A DNA stretch of 64,000 nt, taken from NCBI RefSeq assembly GCF_016495405.1, contig NZ_CP044522.1:2695876-2759875 (forward strand). The letters run 5' to 3'. The stretch comes from Cobetia sp. cqz5-12. Its GTDB lineage: Bacteria > Pseudomonadota > Gammaproteobacteria > Pseudomonadales > Halomonadaceae. The position numbers and the translations under genes were made by a program. Shown here one piece after another: positions 19,965 to 31,260 of the stretch. How positions within the stretch are numbered: position 1 is the stretch's first letter; every line of letters starts with the position of its first letter. A model generated the notes under the pieces. That model did no database searches. It was not told the DNA's origin and worked only from the letters and a program-made list of their open reading frames with translations.

Positions 19965-21596
19965 TCAACCCTCCGCGGCACGGCCCTTCTGCGGGAAGAG
20001 TCCCCGCGGGCGCTTTTGAATGAACAGGATGATGAAGACCAGCACCACGATCTTGGCGAGGACCGCACCCGCCCAGGGCTCGAGGAACTGATTGAGCAGC
20101 CCCAGCGACATGCCGGCCACCAGCGTGCCCCACAGATTGCCGACCCCGCCGAACACCACCACCATGAAGGAATCGATGATGTAGTTCTGGCCCAGGTTCG
20201 GCCCGACGTTGGTGATCTGCGAGAGCGCGACACCGGCAAGGCCGGCCACACCCGATCCCAGCGCGAAGGTCATGATGTCGACACGCGTCGCCTTGATACC
20301 CATCGAGCGTGCCATGGCACGGTTCTGGGTCACCGCCCGCACTTCCAGCCCGAGACGGGTGCGGCGCATGATCAGCATCAGGCCGGCGAACACGAACAGC
20401 GCGAAGCCGATGATGTAGAGGCGATTGAGCGTCAGTGACAGCGCCTCGTTGATCATCAGCGAGCCACTCATCCATTCCGGCGTGACCACGATGCGATTCA
20501 AGGGCGAGATGGTGGTACGCACCAGCTGCTGCAGGATCAGGCTGATGCCGAAGGTAGCCAGAAGCGTCTCCAGCGGTCGCCCCTTGAGATGCTGGATGAC
20601 GCTGCGCTCGATGATGACGCCCACCGCCGCCGCAACCAGAAACCCCGCCGGAATCGACAGCAGCAGTGCCAGCCCCGGCTGCCCGGGCAGCAGCTGCTGC
20701 ATACCCCAGGTGGTGTAGGCGCCCAGCATGATCAGTTCGCCATGCGCCATGTTGATCACGCCCATGACACCGAAGGTGATGGCAAGCCCAATGGCCGCGA
20801 GTACCAGTACCGAGCCCAGCGAGAGGCCGAAGTAGAGCGTCTCGAGCCCGCTGTTGAGCTTCAGCTTCTGCTCGATACCGGCCAGCGCCACCTTGGCGGC
20901 CTGGGCCAGCTGCGGGTCATCACTGGCCGCGGCGCCATTGATGGCGGCGATGGCGGCGGCGTTCAGGCTGCCGGAGAGCGTCTCCAGCGCCGCAGGGTCG
21001 CCAGTGGCTTCCAGCTGCTGGATGGCGAGCGCCTCCGCCAGGGTGTCGCGGATATCAGCATCGGCTTCCTGCTCGATCAGGCTTGGCAGCCGCTCGGCCA
21101 TGCGCTCATCGACACTGCCGCGCAGGCCGCGCGCCGCCGCGAGTCTGACCTCGGCTTCCGGGGACGACAGGTCGATCATCGACAGCACACCATCGATGTG
21201 GCCACGCAGCGTGTTGTTGCTGCGCAGCGTCTCGAGTTCACGTCGCGAGACCTTGCCGGCGGAGTCGCCGGACAGGGCGTCGGAAACGGCCCATTCGCGG
21301 CCGCGATTGTTGTCGATGATCAGGAAACGCTCGCCGCTCTTGAGGCGAGCCAGCTTGCTTGAGGAGAAGGCTTCCAGCCAGCCACGCGCGCGCTCATCAC
21401 CGCTCACGGCGATCTCATCGATCACGGCCGGCTTGGCGGGATTGCGCGCTTCGGCAAGTCGGGTCAGCAAGGTCTGGGCAGCGCTGTCAGACAGACGCGC
21501 TGACTGCCCAGTCGCGGATTCGGACTGGGCAGCGGCAAAAAGGGGGAAGGACAGAAGACAGATCAGCAGCATCCTCTGCCAGCACCAGCGGAACAT
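19965..21596 (-). CDS. urtB: Urea ABC transporter permease UrtB
   Basis: LivH-like permease with a long periplasmic N-terminal domain, as usual for UrtB. From the ATG at 21596 it has 543 residues: a signal-like helix (LLICLLSFPLFAAAQ), roughly 230 residues containing HEAT-like alpha repeats (VRLAAARGLRGSVDERMAERLPSL), then the membrane domain from about residue 255 with NMAHGELIMLGAYTTWG and the loop VRAVTQNRAMARSMGIKATRVD. In-frame ATGs also occur at 21617 and 21572, and none has a strong ribosome-binding site, so the start is uncertain by a few codons. Confidence 0.93.
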   Translation of the reverse strand: MFRWCWQRMLLICLLSFPLFAAAQSESATGQSARLSDSAAQTLLTRLAEARNPAKPAVIDEIAVSGDERARGWLEAFSSSKLARLKSGERFLIIDNNRGREWAVSDALSGDSAGKVSRRELETLRSNNTLRGHIDGVLSMIDLSSPEAEVRLAAARGLRGSVDERMAERLPSLIEQEADADIRDTLAEALAIQQLEATGDPAALETLSGSLNAAAIAAINGAAASDDPQLAQAAKVALAGIEQKLKLNSGLETLYFGLSLGSVLVLAAIGLAITFGVMGVINMAHGELIMLGAYTTWGMQQLLPGQPGLALLLSIPAGFLVAAAVGVIIERSVIQHLKGRPLETLLATFGISLILQQLVRTTISPLNRIVVTPEWMSGSLMINEALSLTLNRLYIIGFALFVFAGLMLIMRRTRLGLEVRAVTQNRAMARSMGIKATRVDIMTFALGSGVAGLAGVALSQITNVGPNLGQNYIIDSFMVVVFGGVGNLWGTLVAGMSLGLLNQFLEPWAGAVLAKIVVLVFIILFIQKRPRGLFPQKGRAAEG

Positions 21597-21751
21597 CGTT
21601 GCAACGGAGATAGACATCAAGAAGGCCATCCATGGTGAACGCGCGAAGGCGTCATCAGTCTCCGAGGGCGTCGCGACCTCGGAGCCGACACTCAGCGAGG
21701 CGGCACGCAGGTTCACATGCGCGCCGCCTCACTCTCAGAACGTGCTACGCC

Positions 21752-23050
21752 TCATTGCGTGGCGACGTTCTGTTGAGCCCCACAGGAATGGGTCACGACG
21801 TTGTAGTTGCCGCACTCCATCGGTTTGCGCCAGTCACTGATCAGGTCCTTGGAACCTTCCAGATAGTCTGACCAGGCATCGCCTGCCACGGTGGAAGGGG
21901 TCTGCCAGACGACGGAGAACTGACCGTTGTCCTGGATCTCGCCGATCAGCACCGGTTTGGTGATGTGATGGTTGGGCATCATGGTGGCGTAACCGCCGGT
22001 CAGGTTGGGGACGGATACGCCGATGATGGCGTCCTTGACCGCATCGACCTCGACACTGCCCGCCTTGCGAGCGGCTTCCATCCACATGTTGAAGCCGATG
22101 TAGTGGGCTTCCATCGGATCATTGGTGACCGCATCTTCCTTGCCGGTGTAGGCGATCCACTCATCGATGAAGTCGTAGTTGGTGTCGCTGTCCACGCTCA
22201 TGAAGTAGTTCCAGGCCGCGAGATGCCCGACCAGCGGTGCGGTATCGATGCCCGAGAGCTCCTGCTCGCCCACCGAGAAGGCCACCACCGGAATGTCCTC
22301 GGCATCGATGCCCTGGTTGGCCAGCTCACGATAGAACGGCACATTGGCATCGCCGTTGATGGTGGACACCACGGCGGTCTTCTTGCCCGCGCTGCCGAAG
22401 GACTTGATGTCCGAGACGATGGACTGCCAGTTGGAATGACCGAAGGGCGTGTAATTGACCATCACATCCTCGTCGGCCACACCGTGAGACTTGAGGTAGG
22501 CGGCCAGGATCTTGTTGGTGGTACGCGGATAGACATAGTCCGTACCTGCCAGCACCCAGCGCTCCACGCCCACATCGTTCATCAGATAATCCACTGCCGG
22601 AATCGCCTGCTGATTGGGCGCCGCCCCGGTATAGAAGACATTCTCCGAGGACTCCTCGCCCTCATACTGCACCGGATAGAACAGCAGGCCGTTGAGCTCC
22701 TCGACCACCGGCAGCACCGACTTGCGCGAGACGGACGTCCAGTTGCCGAAGATCACGTCGACCTTGTCCTGCGCCAGCAGTTCACGCGCCTTCTCGGCAA
22801 ACAGCGGCCAGTTGGAGGCCGGATCGACCACGACGGGCTCCAGCTTGCGTCCCAGCAGCCCGCCCTTCTCGTTCTGCTTCTTGATCAGCATCAACATGGT
22901 GTCTTTCAGTGTCGATTCACTGATCGCCATGGTGCCGGACAGTGAATGCAGGATGCCGACCTTGATCGGCCCCTCTTCCGCCTGGGCGACATTGGCCAGC
23001 GAGAAACCGACACAGGCGGACAGCATTGCGGCAGCGATTTTCTTGTTCAC
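21752..23050 (-). CDS. urtA: Urea ABC transporter substrate-binding protein UrtA
   Basis: Periplasmic urea receptor. I place the start at a GTG (23050) with a GAGGGAA ribosome-binding site. This gives 432 residues with a good signal peptide (KKIAAAMLSACVGFSLANVAQA) and keeps the sigma54 promoter upstream of the gene. Family features are IKVGILHSLSGTMAISE at the mature N-terminus, the VDVIFGNWTSVSRKSVLPVVEE segment, NGLLFYPVQYEGEESSENVFYTGAAPNQQ near the middle, and HYIGFNMW. It is the first gene of the urt-ure operon. Confidence 0.96.
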   Translation of the reverse strand: MNKKIAAAMLSACVGFSLANVAQAEEGPIKVGILHSLSGTMAISESTLKDTMLMLIKKQNEKGGLLGRKLEPVVVDPASNWPLFAEKARELLAQDKVDVIFGNWTSVSRKSVLPVVEELNGLLFYPVQYEGEESSENVFYTGAAPNQQAIPAVDYLMNDVGVERWVLAGTDYVYPRTTNKILAAYLKSHGVADEDVMVNYTPFGHSNWQSIVSDIKSFGSAGKKTAVVSTINGDANVPFYRELANQGIDAEDIPVVAFSVGEQELSGIDTAPLVGHLAAWNYFMSVDSDTNYDFIDEWIAYTGKEDAVTNDPMEAHYIGFNMWMEAARKAGSVEVDAVKDAIIGVSVPNLTGGYATMMPNHHITKPVLIGEIQDNGQFSVVWQTPSTVAGDAWSDYLEGSKDLISDWRKPMECGNYNVVTHSCGAQQNVATQ

Positions 23051-23096
23051 GACATTCCCTCGTATCTTGTTGTACTTGTTATCCCTCCTCGTGTAG

Positions 23097-23112
23097 TGCA
23101 ATTGATGTGCCA
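23097..23112 (-). promoter_or_regulatory. Sigma54 (RpoN) promoter of urtA
   Basis: On the minus strand TGGCACATCAATTGCA matches the -24/-12 consensus TGGCAC-N5-TTGCA at every defined base with correct spacing. Transcription would start near 23085, about 35 bases before the urtA GTG. Nitrogen-limited expression is inferred from this and the NtrC-like sites upstream. Confidence 0.85.
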
Positions 23113-23200
23113 GCAAAGCAGGCAATCGCACGAAACATCGGTGCCGTGCGTTGCCATCGTTCAGCCAAAAGGAAATCTCGATATCGTTTTGAATATAAGC

Positions 23201-23217
23201 CGCACCAAATATGCGCA
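23201..23217. promoter_or_regulatory. NtrC-like site, weaker
   Basis: CGCACCAAATATGCGCA resembles the NtrC consensus TGCACC-N5-GGTGCA with a good left half and a degenerate right half. It lies about 100 bases upstream of the sigma54 promoter and 42 bases (four helical turns) from the stronger site. Confidence 0.5.
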
Positions 23218-23242
23218 ATCAAAAATATGCCAGCCAGTCATT

Positions 23243-23259
23243 TGCACCAAACAGGTGAA
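23243..23259. promoter_or_regulatory. NtrC-like enhancer site
   Basis: TGCACCAAACAGGTGAA matches TGCACC-N5-GGTGCA at 11 of 12 defined bases. It lies about 140 bases upstream of the urtA sigma54 promoter, a normal enhancer distance. Confidence 0.7.
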
Positions 23260-23747
23260 TTACTGAATATCGTGCACAAAACTCACCCCCAGGATGGCGC
23301 AATGAGGAGATTACCAGTCAAAAGCATGACCTTGACTGGTGCAGACAAAAATTATCCCGAAATCAATGGCAGCACTCTGATACATCAATAGAGAAGGTGG
23401 GGAAGGCACGATGCAAAAGTGACGGTCACTCCATCACCAGCATCACGACAGTCGTTCCCCGAAGAATACAAGCGTCTGCGCTTCATCCCGCTGGCCGAGG
23501 TCCCCGAGAGTCGCGAGCCGCAAGGTCTCAAGTCTGTCACCGGCGGCGCAGGCCATGGAGAGCTTCATCATTGAAAGCCTCGCCGCGAGCAAAGAACCCT
23601 TAATGTCCCACCGACTGATCCTTGGCCCGCGTATTTCGATAGTGACGCTGTCGCCCACGGGATGTCGGCTCGGGTAGCGGCCATGCGAAGATAACGCTTT
23701 GAAACGCCCATGGCGTTACCCCCGCCAGTGTTTGACAGGAGGCATGC
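23260..23747. other. Gap between the urt control region and the metV-like gene
   Basis: I see no supported gene here. A further half-site GGTGCA near 23338 (within TGACCTTGACTGGTGCA) could be a third NtrC contact, but its left half is poor. The end of the stretch carries the ribosome-binding site (AGGAGG, 23738-23743) for the following gene. Confidence 0.45.
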
Positions 23748-24208
23748 GTGTATTCGATTCGTCTGTGGGCCGCACGTCACGCGCGACTGCTGGAGCTCAC
23801 CTATCAGGCCGTCGAGCCGGTGATCATCAAACTGCAGCCGTTGTGGAAGTCCGTCGGTTACGCACGCGCCGAGAAGCCTGTCGCCAGGCTGGAGCAAGCC
23901 TGCAAGGGCTTGCTGTTTGATTGTCAGATGTGTGGCCAATGCATTCTGAGTTCGACCGGCATGTCCTGCTCCATGAACTGCCCCAAGAATCTGCGCAACG
24001 GCCCCTGCGGCGGCGTCATGCAGAATGGCAACTGTGAAGTCGAGCCGGACAAGCGTTGTGTCTGGGTGGAAGCCTGGGAAGGTAGCCAGCAAATGAAGGA
24101 CAGCGACACGATCCAGATCGTGCAGTTGCCGGTGGACCATCGCCTGCAGGGCACCTCATCCTGGCTACGTGTAGCCCGTCAGGCGGCAGAGCGCCGAGAG
24201 AACCTGAA

Positions 24209-24212
<4 letters not shown>
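23748..24212 (+). CDS. MTHFR C-terminal-domain Cys-rich protein (MetV-like)
   Basis: A 154-residue protein of the methylenetetrahydrofolate reductase C-terminal domain family (MetV-type partner proteins). The central region holds the Cys cluster CQMCGQC, then SCSMNCPK, NGPCGG, and two further Cys (NC, RC), which could bind zinc or an iron-sulfur centre. It starts at a GTG with a perfect AGGAGG site 4 bases before. Its stop overlaps the next gene, a MetF-like reductase, by four bases. In acetogens MetV and MetF form the MTHFR complex, which makes an oxidation or reduction of methylene/methyl-folate likely. The electron donor and direction are unknown here. Confidence 0.88.
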
Positions 24213-25222
<1,010 letters not shown>

Positions 25223-25302
25223 TATGTCTCCGGGTCTAATCCATGAATCGCTATTCCGCCAGGCTCACCATCTCAACCTGCTCGCAACACTGGTAGTACT
25301 GC

Positions 25303-26241
25303 TCAACCGGCGGTCGCTGCCTCACGCGTTGTGACGACATCTGAATCGGTACCAACCTCAGCGCTCGCCTCCAGCGCCCCGACTTCCTCAAGCTTGCCCT
25401 TGCCGGTGACGATGGCTTCCAGATGATCGCAGAAGTCACTCAGCGCATCGCTGACATGACCCGGCGAGCGATGAAGCTCGATTTCCACATGGCCAAGCGG
25501 CGGCAAGCCTTCGTCATCGCCGACGATTCGACAGCCGGAGGGCACGCTGCGCGGTGTCTTGACGGTCAGTGCCAGTCCGGCCTTCACCGGTAGATTGATG
25601 CCTGTCGGCGACTGGCTCGAGTAACGCACATCCCACTGTCGATCATCCCGGCCCAAGGCGGCGAAGGCATGCGCGCGGAAGATGCAGCCTTCCGGATTGA
25701 GCGCGAGCGGCAGTACCTCCCAGTCTGCAAGCGACTGGTCTTCGGCGACTACCCACACCATGCGTTCGCGCCCCAACAGCCGCCCGGTCTGGGTCGGCCC
25801 GTGACGCACCACCAGGACTGCGTCCAGCAAGCCTTCCTGAAAATCATGCACCAGCGAGGCGCTGATCTTGCAGGTCACCTCGAGACGCACTTCGGGGTGA
25901 TCCGCGGCGAAGCGCGACAGCAATTCGGGCAGGTAGGTACTGGCCTGTTCCTCCGACGTGCCCAGCCGGATGAGCTCATTCTTGCGATCGACCCCGAGCA
26001 CCTGCCGCGCCTCATCCTGCAGCTTGAGAATGTGCCGCGCATAGGGCAGCAACCGCCCTCCCGACGCCGTGAGTTCTACCCGACGGCTGGTGCGGGACAA
26101 CAGCGCCCCGCCCATCTGATCCTCCAGCCGCTTGATCTGCAGACTGACGGCAGACTGGGTGCGATGCAGCACCTTGCCGGCGGCGCTGAACCCTTCACAT
26201 TCGGCCACCGTGACAAAGGCACGAAGCAGGTCGGTATCCAT
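25303..26241 (-). CDS. LysR-family transcriptional regulator
   Basis: A 312-residue LysR protein: N-terminal helix-turn-helix (FVTVAECEGFSAAGKVLHRTQSAVSLQIKRLEDQMGG) followed by a periplasmic-binding-type effector domain from about residue 90 (LIRLGTSEEQASTYLPELLSRF). The C-terminus is longer than usual and acidic (EVGALEASAEVGTDSD). It is divergent from the 2OG oxygenase gene at 26354 across 112 bases and convergent with the metF-like gene, so it likely controls the oxygenase/M24/dehydrogenase genes. Confidence 0.9.
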   Translation of the reverse strand: MDTDLLRAFVTVAECEGFSAAGKVLHRTQSAVSLQIKRLEDQMGGALLSRTSRRVELTASGGRLLPYARHILKLQDEARQVLGVDRKNELIRLGTSEEQASTYLPELLSRFAADHPEVRLEVTCKISASLVHDFQEGLLDAVLVVRHGPTQTGRLLGRERMVWVVAEDQSLADWEVLPLALNPEGCIFRAHAFAALGRDDRQWDVRYSSQSPTGINLPVKAGLALTVKTPRSVPSGCRIVGDDEGLPPLGHVEIELHRSPGHVSDALSDFCDHLEAIVTGKGKLEEVGALEASAEVGTDSDVVTTREAATAG

Positions 26242-26353
26242 GATCTATGAGCCCTCGCAATGCATTTGATCTTGACCATTCATTTCTATTATCAAAACAC
26301 GCCCTCTAACCTATTCCTACGTTATTTAGCGATCAGGGAACAGGAGGCCGGGC

Positions 26354-27235
26354 ATGAACGCAATCCAGCAGCAGGACAGTGATACCTCTCTCGATGGGCT
26401 GATAGATCTTGAACACTATCCCATCCATCGACTGACAGAAGCGCGGGGTCGCGAACTGATGCGCCAATGTCGCGAACAGCTCGCGCAGGATGGCTGCGTC
26501 GTGCTGGAGGGCTTCGTGCCGCAAGAGGCGCTGGCCCGACTGGAGCAGGAAACGGAGCGTCTTTCACCGCTGGCGCACTACAACCAGACCGTCACCAACC
26601 CCTACAACAGCGACGGTGATGACTCACTGCCCGCATCGCATCCGCGCAATCGCTTCGATGATCGCACCAACGGTTTCGTGGCGGGGGACCGCATCGGCTC
26701 GGACACCTTGATTCGCCAGGTCTACTCGCATCCCGATTTCCAGCACTTCATCGCCAGCGTCGTCGGCATGGACGACATTCACCAATACGCCGACCCGCTC
26801 GCGGATCTGGTCGTCAACGTGCTGCGCGATGGCTGCCAGCATCCCTGGCACTACGACACCAACGAATTCATCGTCACCATGATGACCCGCCAGTCCGATG
26901 CGGGTGGCCGCTTCGAATACGCCGCCGGTATCCGCAGTCCCGAGGGCGAGAACTTCGAGGGCGTCGAGAAGGTGCTCGACGGAGACCGCTCGCGCCTGAC
27001 CGCCATCGATCTGAAGCCGGGCGACCTGCAGATCTTCTTCGGTCGCTACTCCCTGCATCGCGTCACCCCGGTTCGCGGTGAGCGCGAACGCCATACCGTG
27101 ATCTTCGCGTACGCCAAGGAGCCCGGCTTCATTGGTCGCCCTGAGCGCGCCCAGCGAATCTTCGGCCGCATGGCGCCTATCCACGAGCGCCTGCTCAAGG
27201 AAGGCATGCAGCGCAGCGACAACCTGGCGGACTGA
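26354..27235 (+). CDS. HalD/BesD-like Fe(II)/2-oxoglutarate oxygenase with an intact HxD motif
   Basis: A 293-residue non-haem iron oxygenase resembling the ArpA/HalD/BesD group. The putative facial triad is His166-Tyr-Asp168 (in HPWHYDTNEFIVTMM) and His235 (in GRYSLHRV). A downstream Arg-rich stretch (RGERERH) is a candidate 2-oxoglutarate anchor. Halogenases of this group have Gly in place of the Asp; here Asp is present, so hydroxylation is expected. The substrate is unknown; neighbours (DddP-like protein, MmsA, betaine-type transporter) suggest an amino acid or osmolyte derivative. An AGGAGG site 6 bases upstream supports the start. Divergent from the LysR regulator. Confidence 0.85.
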   Translation: MNAIQQQDSDTSLDGLIDLEHYPIHRLTEARGRELMRQCREQLAQDGCVVLEGFVPQEALARLEQETERLSPLAHYNQTVTNPYNSDGDDSLPASHPRNRFDDRTNGFVAGDRIGSDTLIRQVYSHPDFQHFIASVVGMDDIHQYADPLADLVVNVLRDGCQHPWHYDTNEFIVTMMTRQSDAGGRFEYAAGIRSPEGENFEGVEKVLDGDRSRLTAIDLKPGDLQIFFGRYSLHRVTPVRGERERHTVIFAYAKEPGFIGRPERAQRIFGRMAPIHERLLKEGMQRSDNLAD

Positions 27236-27316
27236 CGCGCCAGAAGACGTACGTGATTCACCTTTGCCCAGCGCTTTTTCTGCCCTTCTTCATCAGACCG
27301 TGAGCCCAGACTACCC

Positions 27317-28600
27317 ATGAGCATCGTCGACTTTGAACGCCTGACCGACAGTGAACCCGCAAGTTTCCCGATCGTGCCGTCCGCGCCAATGGCCAATGGC
27401 GACAGCATTCCCACGGCCTTTGACCCTGTGCAGCTGCGCGGCGGTCGTTTGACCCGCCTGCGCGCCATGATGGCGGAGCAGGGCTACGCCGCCGTGGTGC
27501 TGTTTGATCCCAACAACCAGCGTTATGCCACCGGCTCGCGCAACATGTTCGGCTACTTCCTGCGCAACTCCACCCGCTACATCTATGTGCCCCTCGAGGG
27601 GCCGGTGATCCTGTTCGAATACCCCGGTAGCGCCCACGTCTCGACCTGGCTTGAAACCATCGATGAGGCGCGCACGTCCAAGGTGGTGTGGTCCGCCGTC
27701 AACCAGCGCGACAACCTCTCGAGCGACCCGTTCGGCATCGAGATCGCCCAGCTGGTCGAGGAACATGGTGGTGGCAATCGCAAGGTCGGACTGGATCGCT
27801 GCACCCTGAATCTGGCGCGCTCGCTGGAAGCGCAGGGGCTGGAAGTCTTCGACTGCATGCAGGACACCCTGCATTGCCGTCGCCTCAAGACACCTGAGGA
27901 AATTGCCTGCCTGGCCCAGTCGATGGCTGGAAGCGAGGCCGCGGTTGCCGCCGTGGAAGCCGCCATCAAGCCCGGCGTCACCGAAAATGAGCTGTTCGCC
28001 ATCATGTACGGCGATGTCATCCGCCAGGGCGGTGAGTTCATCGAGACCCGCCTGCTGTCGTCCGGGCCGCGCACCAATCCATGGTTCAACGAGGCCAGCG
28101 ACCGCGTGATTCGCCCCGGCGAGCTGGTCGCGCTGGATACCGACACCATCGGCTGCCACGGCTACTACTCCGACTTCTCACGCACCTTCCATGTCGGGCC
28201 GGGCCGACCCACCGCCTATCAGCAGAGTCTGTACCAGATGGCGCACGAGCAGGTGCACCACAACATGTCGATCCTCAAGCCCGGCATCAGCTATCGCGAA
28301 ATCGCCGAGAGCGCCTGGAAGATTCCCGAGCGTTTCCTTGATCGCCGTTACCCCTCGATCATCCACGGCGTCGGCATGCATGGCGAGACACCGCTGGTCG
28401 CGCACCACATGGACTTTGATCGCTTCTCCAAGGATGGCGTGCTGGAACCCGGCATGGTCGTCTCGGTGGAAAGCTATATCGGCGAAGTCGGTGCGGCCGA
28501 TGGGGTCAAGCTGGAGGAAGAGGTGCTGATCACCGAGACCGGCATCGAGAAGATCTCGCGCTATCCCTTCGATGAGGCACTGCTGGGGCGTCAATTCTGA
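27317..28600 (+). CDS. DddP-like M24-family metalloenzyme
   Basis: A 427-residue protein with the creatinase/prolidase fold. An N-terminal domain with LFDPNNQRYATGSRNM (near residue 62) is followed by EFIETRLLSSGPRTNPWF and the metal ligands: Asp274 and Asp276 (DTDTIG), Asp286 (YYSDFSRTF), His350 (HGVGMHGE), Glu385 (SVESYIGE) and Glu400 (KLEEEV). The Asp-x-Asp pattern and the spacing of all six residues equal what I recall for the DMSP lyase DddP (D295, D297, D307, H371, E406, E421). It is thus either a DMSP lyase or a related lyase/hydrolase such as those acting on ectoine or amidated osmolytes. It lies 81 bases after the oxygenase gene. Confidence 0.85.
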   Translation: MSIVDFERLTDSEPASFPIVPSAPMANGDSIPTAFDPVQLRGGRLTRLRAMMAEQGYAAVVLFDPNNQRYATGSRNMFGYFLRNSTRYIYVPLEGPVILFEYPGSAHVSTWLETIDEARTSKVVWSAVNQRDNLSSDPFGIEIAQLVEEHGGGNRKVGLDRCTLNLARSLEAQGLEVFDCMQDTLHCRRLKTPEEIACLAQSMAGSEAAVAAVEAAIKPGVTENELFAIMYGDVIRQGGEFIETRLLSSGPRTNPWFNEASDRVIRPGELVALDTDTIGCHGYYSDFSRTFHVGPGRPTAYQQSLYQMAHEQVHHNMSILKPGISYREIAESAWKIPERFLDRRYPSIIHGVGMHGETPLVAHHMDFDRFSKDGVLEPGMVVSVESYIGEVGAADGVKLEEEVLITETGIEKISRYPFDEALLGRQF

Positions 28601-28706
28601 GTACTGGTCAATCCAGGCTCACGGCAACCTCAGCTCAAGACAGAAAAAGACAGCGACTTTCCTCACCACATTCTCTGCGACTGAACACAAGGCTGAAAAC
28701 TGACCG

Positions 28707-30194
<1,488 letters not shown>

Positions 30195-30226
30195 GCCGCA
30201 TTGCCGAAAACGTAAACAAGACCGTA

Positions 30227-30268
30227 AACAAGACGCCCGCGCCAGAATTCTGGCGCGGGCGTCTTGTT
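30227..30268. terminator. Bidirectional terminator between mmsA and the nitrilase gene
   Basis: A perfect 21-bp inverted repeat with no loop bases (arms 30227-30247 and 30248-30268; centre GAATTC), very GC-rich and bordered by TTGTT. It lies 33 bases after the mmsA stop. Confidence 0.75.
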
Positions 30269-30316
30269 GCTCGACAGGCTTATCTGTCTTGCTGCTGGGC
30301 TTTCTCAGTGCCTGCT

Positions 30317-30372
30317 GCTCAGCGCCTGTTGCTCTACACCAATCGCTCAGCGCCTATTGATCAACACCAATC
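30317..30372. repeat. 28-bp imperfect tandem repeat
   Basis: Two copies (30317-30344 and 30345-30372) sharing GCTCAGCGCCT at the start and ACACCAATC at the end, followed by a third partial GCTCAGCGA that runs into the nitrilase stop codon. Confidence 0.75.
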
Positions 30373-30374
30373 GC

Positions 30375-31223
30375 TCAGCGATAGCCTAGCATCAGGTCAC
30401 GCACCAGCAGCGTATCGGCGTCGCGGTGCGTCGGTAGCTCGAAGCGGGCCTTGGCGATCGCGGTGCGCGACAGTTCAGCATGTATCAGCATCTCGCGGTC
30501 TTCCGCCTGGGCCAGCGTCTCCCCGCGCGGGCCAAGAATTCGCGACCCGCCCCAGAAATGACTGCCGCCTTCCGGCCCGAAGCGATTGGCCATGATGACC
30601 GGCGTGCCGTAGGTCATGGCGTAGAACTGGAGATTGATCGCCCAGTTCTGCTCATTGGAGAAATCATCGCTGACGATGCCCGAGGCCGAATTGATCGGCG
30701 CGCACAGCACGGTGGGACGCGCGAGCATGGCGGCGTGCACCAGGCCCGGATTCCACAGGTCCGCGCAGATCAGCGAGGTGGCTGACCAGCCTTCACGCAC
30801 ATCGTTCTGGGTCAGATCGCTGCCGTGGGTGAACAACTTGCCCTCCTCCAGCCCGCCGTAGGTCGGCAGATTCAGCTTGCGATGCACGGCCTGCAGCGCG
30901 CCATGCTGCAGAATCGCCAGGGCGTTGTAGTACTCCCCCGGACTGGCCTCCTCGACAAAGCCCACTACCAGCTGCATGTCGCCCGCGGCACGCGCGAGCA
31001 TCAGCAAACGCGGGTCATGCGGCGGAAAGGCCAGATCAATGACCCGGCTGCCCATGCCATAGCCCGTCAAAGAGAGCTCCGGGAAGACCAGCAAGTCCAG
31101 GTCGACATCCCGCGCCTGATGGATGATGTCGAGATGACGTTCCAGGTTGGCCTCAATATCGCCGAGGGTGGCGTTGATCTGGGCCGCGCCAACGCGCAGA
31201 TGATCTTGATGGTGCATGTGCAT
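30375..31223 (-). CDS. Carbon-nitrogen hydrolase (nitrilase superfamily)
   Basis: A 282-residue amidase/nitrilase-superfamily enzyme with the complete catalytic triad: Glu49 (LLVFPELSLTGYG), Lys116 (VHRKLNLPTYGG) and Cys153 (SLICADLWNPG). Members hydrolyse amides, nitriles or N-carbamoyl compounds; the substrate here is unknown. It follows a PrpD-family gene and a betaine-type transporter on the same strand. The 165-base gap to PrpD holds a degenerate repeat. The start could be either of two near-adjacent ATGs (31223 or 31217). Confidence 0.9.
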   Translation of the reverse strand: MHMHHQDHLRVGAAQINATLGDIEANLERHLDIIHQARDVDLDLLVFPELSLTGYGMGSRVIDLAFPPHDPRLLMLARAAGDMQLVVGFVEEASPGEYYNALAILQHGALQAVHRKLNLPTYGGLEEGKLFTHGSDLTQNDVREGWSATSLICADLWNPGLVHAAMLARPTVLCAPINSASGIVSDDFSNEQNWAINLQFYAMTYGTPVIMANRFGPEGGSHFWGGSRILGPRGETLAQAEDREMLIHAELSRTAIAKARFELPTHRDADTLLVRDLMLGYR

Positions 31224-31260
31224 GTCTCGGTGATGAAAAGAGAAGGCAACGAACAGCAGA

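Noticed and set aside
23443-23658. 71-codon minus-strand frame between urtA and the metV-like gene
   Set aside because: No ribosome-binding site, no recognisable protein pattern, and it lies beside a regulatory region; not supported as a gene.
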